Of a stretch of 64,000 nt of DNA, positions 1-8,801 are shown in pieces (the stretch's first letter is position 1; each line of letters opens with the position of its first letter). The position numbers were made by a program, and so were the translations under genes. The DNA comes from an uncultured Sulfurovum sp. (GTDB lineage Bacteria; Campylobacterota; Campylobacteria; Campylobacterales; Sulfurovaceae), in assembly GCA_902727935.1 (NCBI GenBank), contig CACVAX010000006.1, positions 62,001 through 126,000 on the forward strand, written 5' to 3'. The notes beneath the pieces are model-generated. The model was not told the origin of the DNA, ran no database searches, and saw nothing but the letters and a program-made list of their open reading frames with translations.

Positions 1-1131
1 GCTGCACCAGTTAATACTTTACCATCAAGCCCAACAGTAGCTGAAAACAGTGCTAATACTATTATTGCAGGTATTTCTATTGCTGATAGTGATGGTGATA
101 GCCAAACGATTATATTGACTGTGACTAATGGAACAGTAAGTTTAAGTGGTACAACAAGTTTAACCTTTACAACAGGAGATGGAACAGATGATGCTTCTAT
201 GGTATTTAGTGGAACAGTAGCCAATATAAATATTGCATTGAATAACCTGACGTTTACACCAACAGCAAACTCTACAACAACAGCAACCTTTAATATTCAA
301 ACTAATGATGGAAAAGGTGGAGTTGATGATGATACCTTAAGCATTAATGTAACCGATCAATTAGCACCAACAGCACCAGTAATCAATGCAAGTAATGGAA
401 CAAGCATTACAGGAACAGGTGAAGCAGGAGCGACCGTAACAGTGAAAGATGCAGATGGAAATACAATTGGAACAGCAGTGGTAGCTGCTAATGGAAGTTG
501 GACGATTACACCAACTACAGCCATAGCCAATGGAGTGGTATTAACAGCTACTCAAGAAGATTTGGCAGGAAACACTTCAAGTGGATCAAGCTCACAAACC
601 GTAGACAGTACCGATTCGGATGCAACATTGACAGCAGGAGATGGTGTGATTGAACCAGTAAAACTTCCAAGTACAGCTGATACAGTAGGTGAAGCAGTTT
701 CACTCTTTGACTTTACCTTAACCGATAGTGGAACAGGAGATGGCTTTAGCACTGATGTTAGTCAAGTAATCATTCATACCAGTGGAACAGCCGACTTTAC
801 AAAAGTAACGTGGAAACTAAAGGGAACAGACGTAAGTGATGTGACAGGAACGTATGATGCTGATGCAAATACCTTAACCTTTGCTGGACTAAGCATTAGT
901 ATTGCTAACGGAACCAGTGAGACCTATACGGTGTCTGGATTCTTTGCAACGCCAACAGGATTAACAAAAAATCAAACGTACATTTTTAGCATTAATGGTG
1001 ATGATGACTTAACCGTAGACCAAACTAAAACAAAAATGAGTGGTACTAACAGTGAAGTTAACAATGGAACAGGAACAAAAATAGATATTTTGGCAACGAA
1101 GTTACGATTTATGGTTTTACCAGCAAATTAA
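1..1131 (+). CDS. Large repetitive adhesin, C-terminal part (5' end outside window)
   Basis: The reading frame is open from base 1, so this is the 3' end of a longer gene; the first ATG at 115 is internal. The visible 376 residues are Thr/Ser/Gly/Asp-rich beta-sandwich repeats: a VCBS/cadherin-like unit containing NDGKGGVDDDTLSINVTD, then a Bap-type Ig-like unit (APTAPVINASNGTSITGTGE, then AGATVTVKDADGN), then a longer beta domain. Such proteins are secreted or surface-bound adhesins. No RTX nonapeptides or type I secretion tail are visible. The protein stops right after ATKLRFMVLPAN, which resembles the first strand of the repeat VATQLTFGTQP in the next gene, so the C-terminus may be truncated. 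Family assignment rests on composition and repeat pattern. Confidence 0.75.
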   Translation, partial: AAPVNTLPSSPTVAENSANTIIAGISIADSDGDSQTIILTVTNGTVSLSGTTSLTFTTGDGTDDASMVFSGTVANINIALNNLTFTPTANSTTTATFNIQTNDGKGGVDDDTLSINVTDQLAPTAPVINASNGTSITGTGEAGATVTVKDADGNTIGTAVVAANGSWTITPTTAIANGVVLTATQEDLAGNTSSGSSSQTVDSTDSDATLTAGDGVIEPVKLPSTADTVGEAVSLFDFTLTDSGTGDGFSTDVSQVIIHTSGTADFTKVTWKLKGTDVSDVTGTYDADANTLTFAGLSISIANGTSETYTVSGFFATPTGLTKNQTYIFSINGDDDLTVDQTKTKMSGTNSEVNNGTGTKIDILATKLRFMVLPAN

Positions 1132-1154
1132 AATAAGGAAACAAAGGAGAGATT

Positions 1155-2531
1155 ATGCCTATGAAAACGAGTAAGATACCACTCCTTTTAGGGGTGTTGG
1201 TATCTTTACACACTACAGCCATAGCCCAGACCACGATTAGTGGTCTGCGTTACACCACACAACCCATAGTAATAGCAACTGATGAACATGGTAATATTGA
1301 TAAAGACTATGGAGGAAGTGTTACACTTTCCTCTGAAGGTTTAGGTATGCTAGGAGGAACGGTGAGTCAAACAGCTGTTGAGGGGATGGTAACATATAAT
1401 GACATTAACTACAGTGCCATGGCTGATAATGAGTTTTATAGGTTAATTGCCAGTGATGATAATATTAGTGAAGCAAACTCCAGTGGAATAATCTCTGATG
1501 TGGTGGCAACCCAATTAACTTTTGGAACACAACCAAGCCCTTTGGCTTTGACCACAGGGATTGAAGAGCGTTTTAGCGTTGAACCAATTGTCCAAGCCGT
1601 TAATGACCAAGGTTTAGTGGATATTAACTTTAGTGAAATGGTGACGCTTGGACATAATGGCATGGAGAGAGGAATTTTTACTCATAATAGGGTAACAGCC
1701 ATAGAAGGTATTGCAACCTTTACAGGTTTGACTTTTAATTATGACACGACAGCTACCATTGTGTTTGTAGCCGATGACGAAAATGAAATTGGTAGCAATT
1801 TAGCCCAAGCGTTTAGTAGTGCATTAGAAGTCACAGCACCCAAAGAGGAAATCAAAGTCAATTACATTGAAGTTGAAAATCCAACTGATGCACAACATTC
1901 AAGCCGTGCCGAGTTTGATAGTGCTTTAGAGATAGAGATTGAGAACCAAGAGGGTGTTCAAACCATAACGGCACAAATAGGTGAAGAGCAGATTGATATT
2001 ACATTAAATACACAAGGGGCAACACGCATACAATTAGAGAATCAAAGTACAGGAGCAACCCGTCAAATAGAGAGTGCTTTAGTGGGTATGCAAACAGCAG
2101 TAGAAGCTGATGGAAGTCTTAGGAGTACAACAACCTTAGTCAATGGCAATGAACTTAAAGTAGAAGCATCAAGTAAAGAAGAGGTATTGATAACCCTTCA
2201 AACTCCAGAGGGTGCAATAACCAAAATAGCTTCCAGTGTGGGAGATATTTCGGTGGCAGTGGATGACCAAGGGAGTATGAGCCTTACCTCAACTTTGGAG
2301 AAAAATGGATTTATCTATAAAGCCATTATCACAACCGACAATGAGGGAAAAAGCAATACCAAATTTATTAAAATAGATTTAGCGACCAATGAACAAACCG
2401 ACCTTTCACATACGCTTAAAGAGGGAGAGAACTTTGGTGTAGGTAATGAGGTTATACTTTTAGAGCTTGAAGATATGATTTACATTGAAGTTTTAACACC
2501 ACTTGATAATAATCAATTAGAGATAGAGTAG
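1155..2531 (+). CDS. Secreted Ig-like repeat protein
   Basis: 458 residues. The N-terminus is a signal peptide (KTSKIPLLLGVLVSLHTTAIAQ), so the protein is exported. Residues about 28-230 contain two related repeats beginning ISGLRYTTQPIVIATDEHG and VATQLTFGTQPSPLALTTG, each followed by a 'VTLS/VTLG' strand, typical of bacterial Ig-like adhesin units. The C-terminal half is acidic, with many Gln/Thr/Glu beta strands, and no family is recognised. AGGAGA lies just upstream of the ATG at 1155. It follows the adhesin by 23 bases and precedes a lipoprotein by 15, so the three probably form one unit. A role in adhesin display or biofilm is inferred from the neighbours only. Confidence 0.6.
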   Translation: MPMKTSKIPLLLGVLVSLHTTAIAQTTISGLRYTTQPIVIATDEHGNIDKDYGGSVTLSSEGLGMLGGTVSQTAVEGMVTYNDINYSAMADNEFYRLIASDDNISEANSSGIISDVVATQLTFGTQPSPLALTTGIEERFSVEPIVQAVNDQGLVDINFSEMVTLGHNGMERGIFTHNRVTAIEGIATFTGLTFNYDTTATIVFVADDENEIGSNLAQAFSSALEVTAPKEEIKVNYIEVENPTDAQHSSRAEFDSALEIEIENQEGVQTITAQIGEEQIDITLNTQGATRIQLENQSTGATRQIESALVGMQTAVEADGSLRSTTTLVNGNELKVEASSKEEVLITLQTPEGAITKIASSVGDISVAVDDQGSMSLTSTLEKNGFIYKAIITTDNEGKSNTKFIKIDLATNEQTDLSHTLKEGENFGVGNEVILLELEDMIYIEVLTPLDNNQLEIE

Positions 2532-2546
2532 AGAGGAGCAAAGAAG

Positions 2547-2834
2547 ATGAAAAAAGAGTATTTTTTACCCTTAACGCTTATTGTTGTCTTGGCAATGACT
2601 GGTTGTGGCAACAATCAGATTCAAGGATTTAATGAAGAGCATATGGAAGTGATAAGCATGGAGGTGATGTGTAAAACAACACCTGATTTTGAGAACTATG
2701 TGGAACTTCAGAGTGGCGATAGGATTGTCCAAGATACAGAACAAAGTAGTGTGCGTCTTTATCATAATGAAAACAATCATAAAGTCGTTTGTTTAGAGCA
2801 GGGTCAAGTTCATATTGAACGACCTTTAAGTTAA
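2547..2834 (+). CDS. Small lipoprotein of the adhesin cluster
   Basis: 95 residues with a lipoprotein signal: a positively charged start, the hydrophobic stretch LTLIVVLAMTG and a lipobox with Cys20 (MTGC). The mature part is only about 75 residues. It has VELQSGDRIVQDTEQSSVRLYHN, cut here as VELQSGDRIVQ, which vaguely recalls FecR-like or SH3-like beta sheets, but no family is recognised. A good ribosome site (AGAGGAGCAAAGAAG) precedes the ATG. It is the last gene of the adhesin cluster and presumably sits in the membrane facing the periplasm. Function unknown. Confidence 0.6.
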   Translation: MKKEYFLPLTLIVVLAMTGCGNNQIQGFNEEHMEVISMEVMCKTTPDFENYVELQSGDRIVQDTEQSSVRLYHNENNHKVVCLEQGQVHIERPLS

Positions 2835-2891
2835 TAGAGAAAAATAGGGAGTATTCTTAGAGGGTTTAGGTTTTAAATTTTTGAACCCAAT

Positions 2892-2920
2892 TTGACAAAA
2901 AAATAAAAATCGGTTACACT
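2892..2920 (+). promoter_or_regulatory. Sigma70-type promoter of the leuA leader
   Basis: A perfect -35 TTGACA at 2892-2897 is followed after exactly 17 bases by TACACT at 2915-2920 (four of six matches to TATAAT). Transcription would start near 2927, about 27 bases before the leader peptide ATG. This is the best consensus promoter in the window and fits a leader-controlled biosynthetic gene. Confidence 0.7.
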
Positions 2921-2953
2921 TCTTCTACTTAAAACTAAAAGAAGGAGTCACCG

Positions 2954-3028
2954 ATGTTCGTACCTACTACTTATAAAAATCAAATCATTCAATTTTCTGC
3001 ACTTCTTCTGCTCTTCCTCTTAGCGTAA
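2954..3028 (+). CDS. leuL: Leucine-rich leader peptide upstream of leuA
   Basis: A 24-codon reading frame starts at ATG 2954 with GGAG (2944-2947) in front. It ends in ALLLLFLLA: six leucines in the last nine residues, next to the TAA stop at 3026-3028. It lies between the promoter at 2892 and leuA at 3131. A short peptide loaded with the pathway's end product, in front of the first committed enzyme, is the classic mark of ribosome-mediated attenuation. A hairpin (3078-3100) follows. It is too short for routine gene calling. The function is inferred from position and composition. Confidence 0.7.
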   Translation: MFVPTTYKNQIIQFSALLLLFLLA

Positions 3029-3077
3029 TTACGCATTTTTACCCAAAACAACTTTTTACTTTTTTAAGATAAACATT

Positions 3078-3100
3078 ACAAACAGCATGATTCTGTTTGT
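3078..3100 (+). promoter_or_regulatory. Hairpin between leader peptide and leuA (possible attenuator)
   Basis: ACAAACAG (3078-3085) and CTGTTTGT (3093-3100) form a perfect 8-bp stem around the 7-base loop CATGATT. Only a weak T-rich stretch (CTTTA) follows, so it is not a textbook terminator. Its place between the Leu-codon leader and leuA suggests an attenuation or start-site-masking role. The alternative pairing needed for attenuation was not worked out. Confidence 0.4.
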
Positions 3101-3130
3101 CTTTATAGAAATATAGAACAGGAATAGAGA

Positions 3131-4756
3131 ATGAAATACCAAAAATTTAACAAAATAAACTTGCCAAACCGAACGTGGCCCAATAATGAGATAACCCAAG
3201 CACCCATTTGGTGTTCGGTTGATTTACGCGATGGAAACCAAGCCTTGGTAAAACCGATGACTTTAGAGAAAAAGATTCGTTTTTTTAACTTGTTGGTTGA
3301 GGTTGGTTTTAAAGAGATAGAGATAGGCTTCCCCTCTGCTTCAGAGGTGGAGTATGAGTTTACACGCTACTTAATTGAGCATAACTTGATACCCGATGAT
3401 GTGACCATACAAGTCTTGACACAGGCACGTGAACATTTAATAAAAAAGAGTGCAGAAGCCGTGAGAGGTACTAAAAATGTGATTGTGCATTTGTACAACC
3501 CCACCTCTACCATGCAACGAGAAGTGGTTTATGGTAAAAGTCAAGAGGAGATTATTGCCATTGCCTTAGAGGGGGTGAAGTGGATAAAAGAGTACTTTTC
3601 TGAGTTTGAAGGAGAGGTGAGATTTGAGTATTCCCCTGAGAGTTTTACTCAAACCGAATTGGACTATGCTGTCACCATCTCAAATGCCGTCATAGAAGCA
3701 TGGAATCCACAAGGGGATGAGAAGATGATTTTGAATTTACCTTCTACTGTTGAGTCAGCCACACCCAATGTCTATGCTGACCAAATAGAGTATATGTCCA
3801 CAAACATTGTACGCCGTGAAAATGTTTTGATAAGTGTTCATGCACACAATGACCGTGGTTGTGCTGTGGCTTCAACTGAGTTGGGATTAATGGCAGGGGC
3901 TGACCGAGTAGAGGGAACATTGTTAGGTAATGGAGAGCGAACGGGTAATGTGGACATCGTCACGGTGGGATTAAATATGTACACCCAAGGCATTGACCCA
4001 AAGTTAGATTTTAGCAATGTAGATAAAATTGTTAAAGTGGTAGAAGCCTCCAATGAGATTAAAACGCACATACGTCACCCTTATGTGGGGGAGTTGGTCT
4101 ACACGGCTTTTTCAGGTTCGCATCAAGATGCGATTAAAAAAGGGATGAGCCAACAAGGAAAAGATGGTTTATGGTATGTGCCTTATTTGCCCATAGACCC
4201 TAAAGATGTGGGGCGAAGTTATGAGTCGATTATTCAGATTAATTCACAATCGGGTAAAGGGGGTGTTGCGTATATTTTGGATTCGGTGTTTGGCTATAAG
4301 ATTCCTAAAGGAATGCAACCTTATGTGGGAAAAATGATTCAAGAAGTGAGTGATAAGTTTGATGGTGTGGTGAGTGAAGAGATGATTGGAAAGCATTTTG
4401 AAACGCACTTTATGAACAGAGAAGAGCATTATGCTGTTAAAGATATCCATGTTAGTATTGATAATGATGAAACCACAGTTGAAGGTATGTTTATAATCGG
4501 CAAACAACGAAAAATTTGTACTCAAAAGGCTGAGGGAATTATTGACGCTGTTAGTAGGGTTTTTGAATCCTTAGGGGTGGTGTTTAAGGTCATTGATTAT
4601 GCTGAACATGCATTGGCACAAGGTAGAGATGCAAGTGCTGTTGCCTACTTTGCTGTTAGCATCAACAAGAGAGTCTATTATGGGGCAGGAAAGGGAAAAA
4701 ACATCTCTTACGCTTCCATTGCTGCTTTGGTATCAGCCATAAATCTTAGTGTATAA
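3131..4756 (+). CDS. leuA: 2-isopropylmalate synthase (long, LeuA type)
   Basis: 541 residues; condenses 2-oxoisovalerate with acetyl-CoA, the first committed step of leucine synthesis, in the cytoplasm. The DRE-TIM barrel starts with WCSVDLRDGNQAL (LRDGNQ metal and substrate loop), and HAHNDRGCAVAS gives the metal-binding HxHxD region. The C-terminal part (from about residue 430, with RVFESLGVVFKVIDYAEHAL) is the regulatory domain of the actinobacterial-like long class rather than the E. coli class. AGGAATAGAG precedes the ATG. No other leu gene follows; the next gene is convergent, so leuA is transcribed alone behind its leader. Confidence 0.92.
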   Translation: MKYQKFNKINLPNRTWPNNEITQAPIWCSVDLRDGNQALVKPMTLEKKIRFFNLLVEVGFKEIEIGFPSASEVEYEFTRYLIEHNLIPDDVTIQVLTQAREHLIKKSAEAVRGTKNVIVHLYNPTSTMQREVVYGKSQEEIIAIALEGVKWIKEYFSEFEGEVRFEYSPESFTQTELDYAVTISNAVIEAWNPQGDEKMILNLPSTVESATPNVYADQIEYMSTNIVRRENVLISVHAHNDRGCAVASTELGLMAGADRVEGTLLGNGERTGNVDIVTVGLNMYTQGIDPKLDFSNVDKIVKVVEASNEIKTHIRHPYVGELVYTAFSGSHQDAIKKGMSQQGKDGLWYVPYLPIDPKDVGRSYESIIQINSQSGKGGVAYILDSVFGYKIPKGMQPYVGKMIQEVSDKFDGVVSEEMIGKHFETHFMNREEHYAVKDIHVSIDNDETTVEGMFIIGKQRKICTQKAEGIIDAVSRVFESLGVVFKVIDYAEHALAQGRDASAVAYFAVSINKRVYYGAGKGKNISYASIAALVSAINLSV

Positions 4757-4766
4757 AACTTAGCCT

Positions 4767-5837
4767 TTAAAGTCCTGGACGTTCTGGATAGCCTTCAAGA
4801 GGTACTTTTTTTATCACTTCTTGATTTGGCACTTCTTCTTTGGCTTCTTTTTTGAGAAGTTCTTCTTCACGTTCTTTTAATGCCTCTTCCCATTCTGAAA
4901 GTTCTTCAGAACGCTCTTCGAGTTTTAAAGAGGCTTTATTATCAAGTAGCTCTTTACTTTTCTTTTGTTCGCTAACTTCACCAACAATGACCCTTCTTCT
5001 ATCTATGACAGAGTTACCCATAGCATTGGTTGTCATGTAAATTACTGAATACTCACCTTCTTTAAAAGTATCAATTTGATGGCTAATTTCTATTTGAAGT
5101 TCTGAACCATTTTGGTCTACGGCACTTGCTCCTGCTTCAAAATAGCTTTCCCCTTTTTTTAATAGTAAAGGGTTTTTACCATGTAGATAGATAATGGGCA
5201 TGGAATCAAGTTTTTTATTTTTTATGCTTTCTTGCTCTTTAAGTGGCTGAATGTTTTCTTTTTTAATTATTGATTCTTTCATGGCTTGTTTTATGATACG
5301 CTTAGGCTCTATTAACTTAATATTATCAAGAAGTCCACTCCCTTTAATAACAAAGCTATTTAGGGTAACAATTTTACTATGAGGCATAAAAGTATTTAAA
5401 TCTTTATCTAAATTCCTTTGTTGTTGTTTCCAGTGACCAAGTGCTGAAGTTTCTCCTAATCCGTATTGAAGGTAGGAATTTTCATTTCCTGCTGTATAGA
5501 TTAAAGTATGTTTTCCTGTTGTGGTACTTACTTCAATCATAATCACAAAGTCTTCAGCATAGTTCATTTCCCAAGAGAGTATAGGAGTATTTTTTTGAAT
5601 ACTTTTGGGGAGTAAATTTAAGACATAGGTGCTTTTAGTCTGCTCACCTATAAGTTGAATGACACGGCTTTTTTTTTCTTTATCATAGATATTGTCTATT
5701 TTTGAAAACATATCTGACTTGACTAAAGACCAGTTGGTAGTTTTTTTATCTTCAGCATCTTCATAGATAATTGAGCTTGAAAATAGAGGGTTTAGTAGCA
5801 ATATTAAAAGAGATAAGCAACATTTTACACGATACAT
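4767..5837 (-). CDS. Exported protein with DUF5011/Ig-like domain and charged C-terminal helix
   Basis: 356 residues from ATG 5837, chosen because AGGA lies 6 bases upstream; a TTG at 5864 in the same frame has no ribosome site. The signal peptide is MYRVKCCLSLLILLLNPLFS. The first 170 residues form a beta-rich domain of unknown type. Around residues 220-290, PIIYLHGKNPLLLKKGESYF and VDQNGSELQIEISHQIDTFK resemble a DUF5011/HYR-like Ig fold. The end is a Glu/Lys coiled coil (EEALKEREEELLKKEAKEE) and a Pro-rich tail. It overlaps nothing and converges with leuA, leaving only 10 bases. Probably periplasmic; function unknown. Confidence 0.6.
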   Translation of the reverse strand: MYRVKCCLSLLILLLNPLFSSSIIYEDAEDKKTTNWSLVKSDMFSKIDNIYDKEKKSRVIQLIGEQTKSTYVLNLLPKSIQKNTPILSWEMNYAEDFVIMIEVSTTTGKHTLIYTAGNENSYLQYGLGETSALGHWKQQQRNLDKDLNTFMPHSKIVTLNSFVIKGSGLLDNIKLIEPKRIIKQAMKESIIKKENIQPLKEQESIKNKKLDSMPIIYLHGKNPLLLKKGESYFEAGASAVDQNGSELQIEISHQIDTFKEGEYSVIYMTTNAMGNSVIDRRRVIVGEVSEQKKSKELLDNKASLKLEERSEELSEWEEALKEREEELLKKEAKEEVPNQEVIKKVPLEGYPERPGL

Positions 5838-5955
5838 AAAAATCCTAATTCTTGTTTGAATCAATTATAGCATAGTTAAAAATATTTTTTAACATATCAT
5901 TCTTAATTAGTATAATTGAGATAAAATATCGAAGTTAAAACACACAAAGGAAAGC

Positions 5956-6720
5956 ATGAACATGTTCTATCTAACTGAACAATTCTTCTCTATTCAAGGA
6001 GAGGGTAAGTATGCAGGAGTTCCCTCCTATTTTTTAAGAACAGGAGGGTGTAATTTAGCTTGTCCTGGATTTGGGGCTTCTTATAATGTAAATGGCATAG
6101 AAAAAATGGGTTGTGATACTTATTTTGCTGTTGATGGTCATTTTGCTTCTTCTTGGGAAAAAGTGGAAGTGGCTTCTTTATTTATTGATAACCTAAAAGA
6201 AGCGTTTAAGACTATTGGGTATTTACCTCAAGTTGTTATCACAGGGGGTGAGCCTCTTATGTACCATAAAGATGAAGTTTTTTATGCAATTGTTAGATGG
6301 TTAGTAGAACAAGGCATTCGGATAACCTTTGAGACCAATGGTACAGTAGAGATAGATTTTGAGCAATACCCTATCTATAAAGAGACCATCTTTGCACTCT
6401 CTATTAAATTGGCTAATTCAGGTGAACCTTTTTCTAAGCGAATAAAACCTAAAGCAATTAAGGGCATGATTGAAAGTTCAATGGACAGTTTTTTTAAATT
6501 TACCATTGATAAGAAGTTAACACAGAGCACGGCATTTGAAGAGATAAAAGAAATAACAGATGCTTTTGAAAAGCCAAATATCTATTGTATGCCAGTAGGC
6601 GAAAGCCGTGCAAACATTTGGCACAATGACCGAGCTGTTTTTGAGTTTTGCATGAAGCATGGTTTTAACTACAGTGATAGGTTACACATACGTGTTTTTG
6701 ATACAACACAAGGGGTTTAA
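5956..6720 (+). CDS. queE: 7-carboxy-7-deazaguanine synthase (radical SAM), queuosine pathway
   Basis: 254 residues. Converts 6-carboxytetrahydropterin to 7-carboxy-7-deazaguanine, using SAM and a 4Fe-4S cluster. FSIQGEGKYAGVPSYFLRTG is the QueE N-terminal signature. Candidate cluster cysteines are C32, C36 and C53 (CX3C then X16 then C), not the CX3CX2C of ordinary radical SAM enzymes; divergent spacing is known in QueE. VVITGGEPL is the SAM-binding GGE motif and FETNGTVEI the next strand. AAAGGAAAGC precedes the ATG. Its pathway partner queD is at 16430. The stop overlaps by four bases the end of the convergent kinase gene. Confidence 0.9.
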   Translation: MNMFYLTEQFFSIQGEGKYAGVPSYFLRTGGCNLACPGFGASYNVNGIEKMGCDTYFAVDGHFASSWEKVEVASLFIDNLKEAFKTIGYLPQVVITGGEPLMYHKDEVFYAIVRWLVEQGIRITFETNGTVEIDFEQYPIYKETIFALSIKLANSGEPFSKRIKPKAIKGMIESSMDSFFKFTIDKKLTQSTAFEEIKEITDAFEKPNIYCMPVGESRANIWHNDRAVFEFCMKHGFNYSDRLHIRVFDTTQGV

Positions 6721-8090
6721 GAACTTTTAAGGTAAATATTTACTATTGTACCTTTTCCTAATTGACTCTTAACCTCAATTTCAAAGTCATGAATATCTAA
6801 AATCATTTTCACGATGGATAAGCCCAGTCCTGTACCACCACTGAAGTGTGATGTTACGTTGGTATCACTACGATAGAAACGATCAAAAATATGCTCTATA
6901 TCTTGCTTCGCAATACCAATACCTTCATCTTGAAATGAGATTATATAGGTAGTGCCATTCTTTTGCATTGTTATGTTTATTTTTGTGTTATTGGAGCTAT
7001 AAAGAATCGCATTTTTGAGAATATTTATACAAGCAATCTTTAGAAGCCCATTGTTACCTTTTAGCGTTAATGGTAGTAAGTGTAGCTCTAGGGTGATGAA
7101 TTTTTTAATAGCCATGATTTTTAATTCCTTTACGCATTCAGTAATAATTTCATCCATATAGAATTCTTCAAAAGAGGATTGTATTTCTAATTTATCGGTT
7201 CTTGCTAAAAAGAGAAGACCATCTATGAGTTGTTGAATTTCCATAATCTTAGATAGTGATTTTTCTAAAATTTGTTGATATTCTTCACTGCTTCTTTTTT
7301 TTCTTAATCCTACTTCTATCTCTCCTCTTATAGTTGTTAGTGGTGTTTTGAGTTCATGTGAAGCATCACTACTAAATTGAGAGATTTTACGAAATGATTC
7401 TTCATGCCTTAGGAGCAATTTATTAAAAGTATAAACTAATTCTTGAATTTCATTGGGTACATTATTGGTACTAATTCGTTGGGTGTAGTCATAGGCTTCA
7501 ATCTTATTAACATCGGCAATGGTATCGCGTACTACTAGAAATGTCTTTGATACAAGTAGGTAAAATCCTAGTAATGATAAAAGAAAAATAATAAGAATAA
7601 CAGCGAAAAATATTAAGAGGGTATTTTTTTGAAAAGTGACAGCCATTGTGGATTGGAGAAAAAATATTTTATCTTCCATGATAATTTTTTCCATGGCTGT
7701 TCGATGTCCGTTAAATGTTTGATAGACAATCTGTTCTGTTAAGTATGATTTTTCTAAATTAAAAGGGGCAAATACAGCATCTTGAATACTATTAGTTTGA
7801 GCTACAACAAATTGCATTTTACTTATGGCTTCATAGTGTATAAGACGAACATATAACGGGTTTATTTTAAATTCTTCCTCGGCATGTATTATATCGTCAT
7901 AAGTTTCTTCTAATTCATCCTCTTTTATATCATTACTTATGTCGTGTATAATAACATGTAAAGAACCATCCATATTTGCAATTTGATTGTTATAGGCATT
8001 CTGATAAAGCAAATAACTTGTGCTTGAAAGAATCAATGCTAAAAACAAGGCAAAATAGAATGTCAATTTTAAGCGTATGCTTTTAAACAT
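6717..8090 (-). CDS. Sensor histidine kinase (lipid A modification locus)
   Basis: 457 residues. Two membrane segments (about 8-30 and 157-181) flank a roughly 125-residue periplasmic sensor domain. A HAMP region follows, then HisKA with SDASHELKTPL (His245), N box NILKNAILYSS, and G boxes DEGIGIA and GGTGLGLSIV. The overall plan is that of CusS/PmrB-type kinases. The start overlaps the end of the response regulator gene by 8 bases, with AAAGGTC in front. The locus is divergent from eptA and a PAP2 phosphatase, which suggests that it senses cationic peptides, metals or envelope stress. The signal itself cannot be read from the sequence. Confidence 0.88.
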   Translation of the reverse strand: MFKSIRLKLTFYFALFLALILSSTSYLLYQNAYNNQIANMDGSLHVIIHDISNDIKEDELEETYDDIIHAEEEFKINPLYVRLIHYEAISKMQFVVAQTNSIQDAVFAPFNLEKSYLTEQIVYQTFNGHRTAMEKIIMEDKIFFLQSTMAVTFQKNTLLIFFAVILIIFLLSLLGFYLLVSKTFLVVRDTIADVNKIEAYDYTQRISTNNVPNEIQELVYTFNKLLLRHEESFRKISQFSSDASHELKTPLTTIRGEIEVGLRKKRSSEEYQQILEKSLSKIMEIQQLIDGLLFLARTDKLEIQSSFEEFYMDEIITECVKELKIMAIKKFITLELHLLPLTLKGNNGLLKIACINILKNAILYSSNNTKINITMQKNGTTYIISFQDEGIGIAKQDIEHIFDRFYRSDTNVTSHFSGGTGLGLSIVKMILDIHDFEIEVKSQLGKGTIVNIYLKSS

Positions 8091-8760
8091 GACCTTTAAT
8101 TCCTAACATATAACCTGTACCTCTTATGGTGTGGATTAGTTTGTGGTCAAAATTTTTATCTATTTTATTTCTAAGCCGATAGATGTAAACATTAATAATA
8201 TTGCTCATACTCTTTGTGTTCATATCAGTCAAGTTTTCATTAATCACCGTTTCACTTAAGATGCTTCCCTTGTTTCTTGCTAAAAACTCAAGCAGGGCAT
8301 ATTCTTTTGAGGTTAAAGAAATCACTCTATTGGCTCGAGATACTTTTCTTTGATTGATGTCCAATTCTAAATCTTTTATCACAATAATATTGGCTGTAGT
8401 TGATTTTCTTCTAAGTTGTACTTTTATTCGTGCCAACAGCTCTTCAAAAGAGAAAGGTTTACTCAAATAGTCATCGGCACCATAGTTTAAACCTGTTACC
8501 TTATCTGTAATGCTATCTTTCGCCGTTAACATAATAATGGGTATGTCTATGTTTTTATTACGTAAAATTTGACACACTTCAAAACCATTATGCCCAGGCA
8601 ACATCACATCTAAAATTATAAGGTCATATTGGTTAACGTCGACAAGATAGAGTGCTTCGCTACCATTGGTTGTATGGTCAACAGAGTAGGATTCTTCTCT
8701 CAGTCCTTTTTTTAAAAAGTTAGCAATGTCTCCATCATCCTCAACCAAAAGTATTTTCAC
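8083..8760 (-). CDS. OmpR-family response regulator (lipid A modification locus)
   Basis: 225 residues. The receiver domain has the acidic pocket EDD (7-9), phospho-acceptor Asp51 (LIILDVMLPG), Thr in MLTAKD and Lys in LSKPF. The C-terminal winged-helix DNA-binding domain ends in RLRNKIDKNFDHKLIHTIRG. The start is GTG at 8760, with AAGGAT upstream. It is co-transcribed with the kinase at 6717. Three TTCAT repeats spaced 11 bp lie in the divergent promoter region (8802-8828), the spacing expected for an OmpR-type dimer, so this protein probably controls itself and the eptA-PAP2 operon. Confidence 0.88.
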   Translation of the reverse strand: MKILLVEDDGDIANFLKKGLREESYSVDHTTNGSEALYLVDVNQYDLIILDVMLPGHNGFEVCQILRNKNIDIPIIMLTAKDSITDKVTGLNYGADDYLSKPFSFEELLARIKVQLRRKSTTANIIVIKDLELDINQRKVSRANRVISLTSKEYALLEFLARNKGSILSETVINENLTDMNTKSMSNIINVYIYRLRNKIDKNFDHKLIHTIRGTGYMLGIKGHV

Positions 8761-8801
8761 TGGCTTATCCTTATTTATTGTTTTAGAAGTATGAATTTTT
8801 G

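Noticed and set aside
2862..2886. GGGTTT...GAACCC stem as terminator of the adhesin cluster
   Set aside because: Short stem with a wobble pair and a long loop, no T-run after it.
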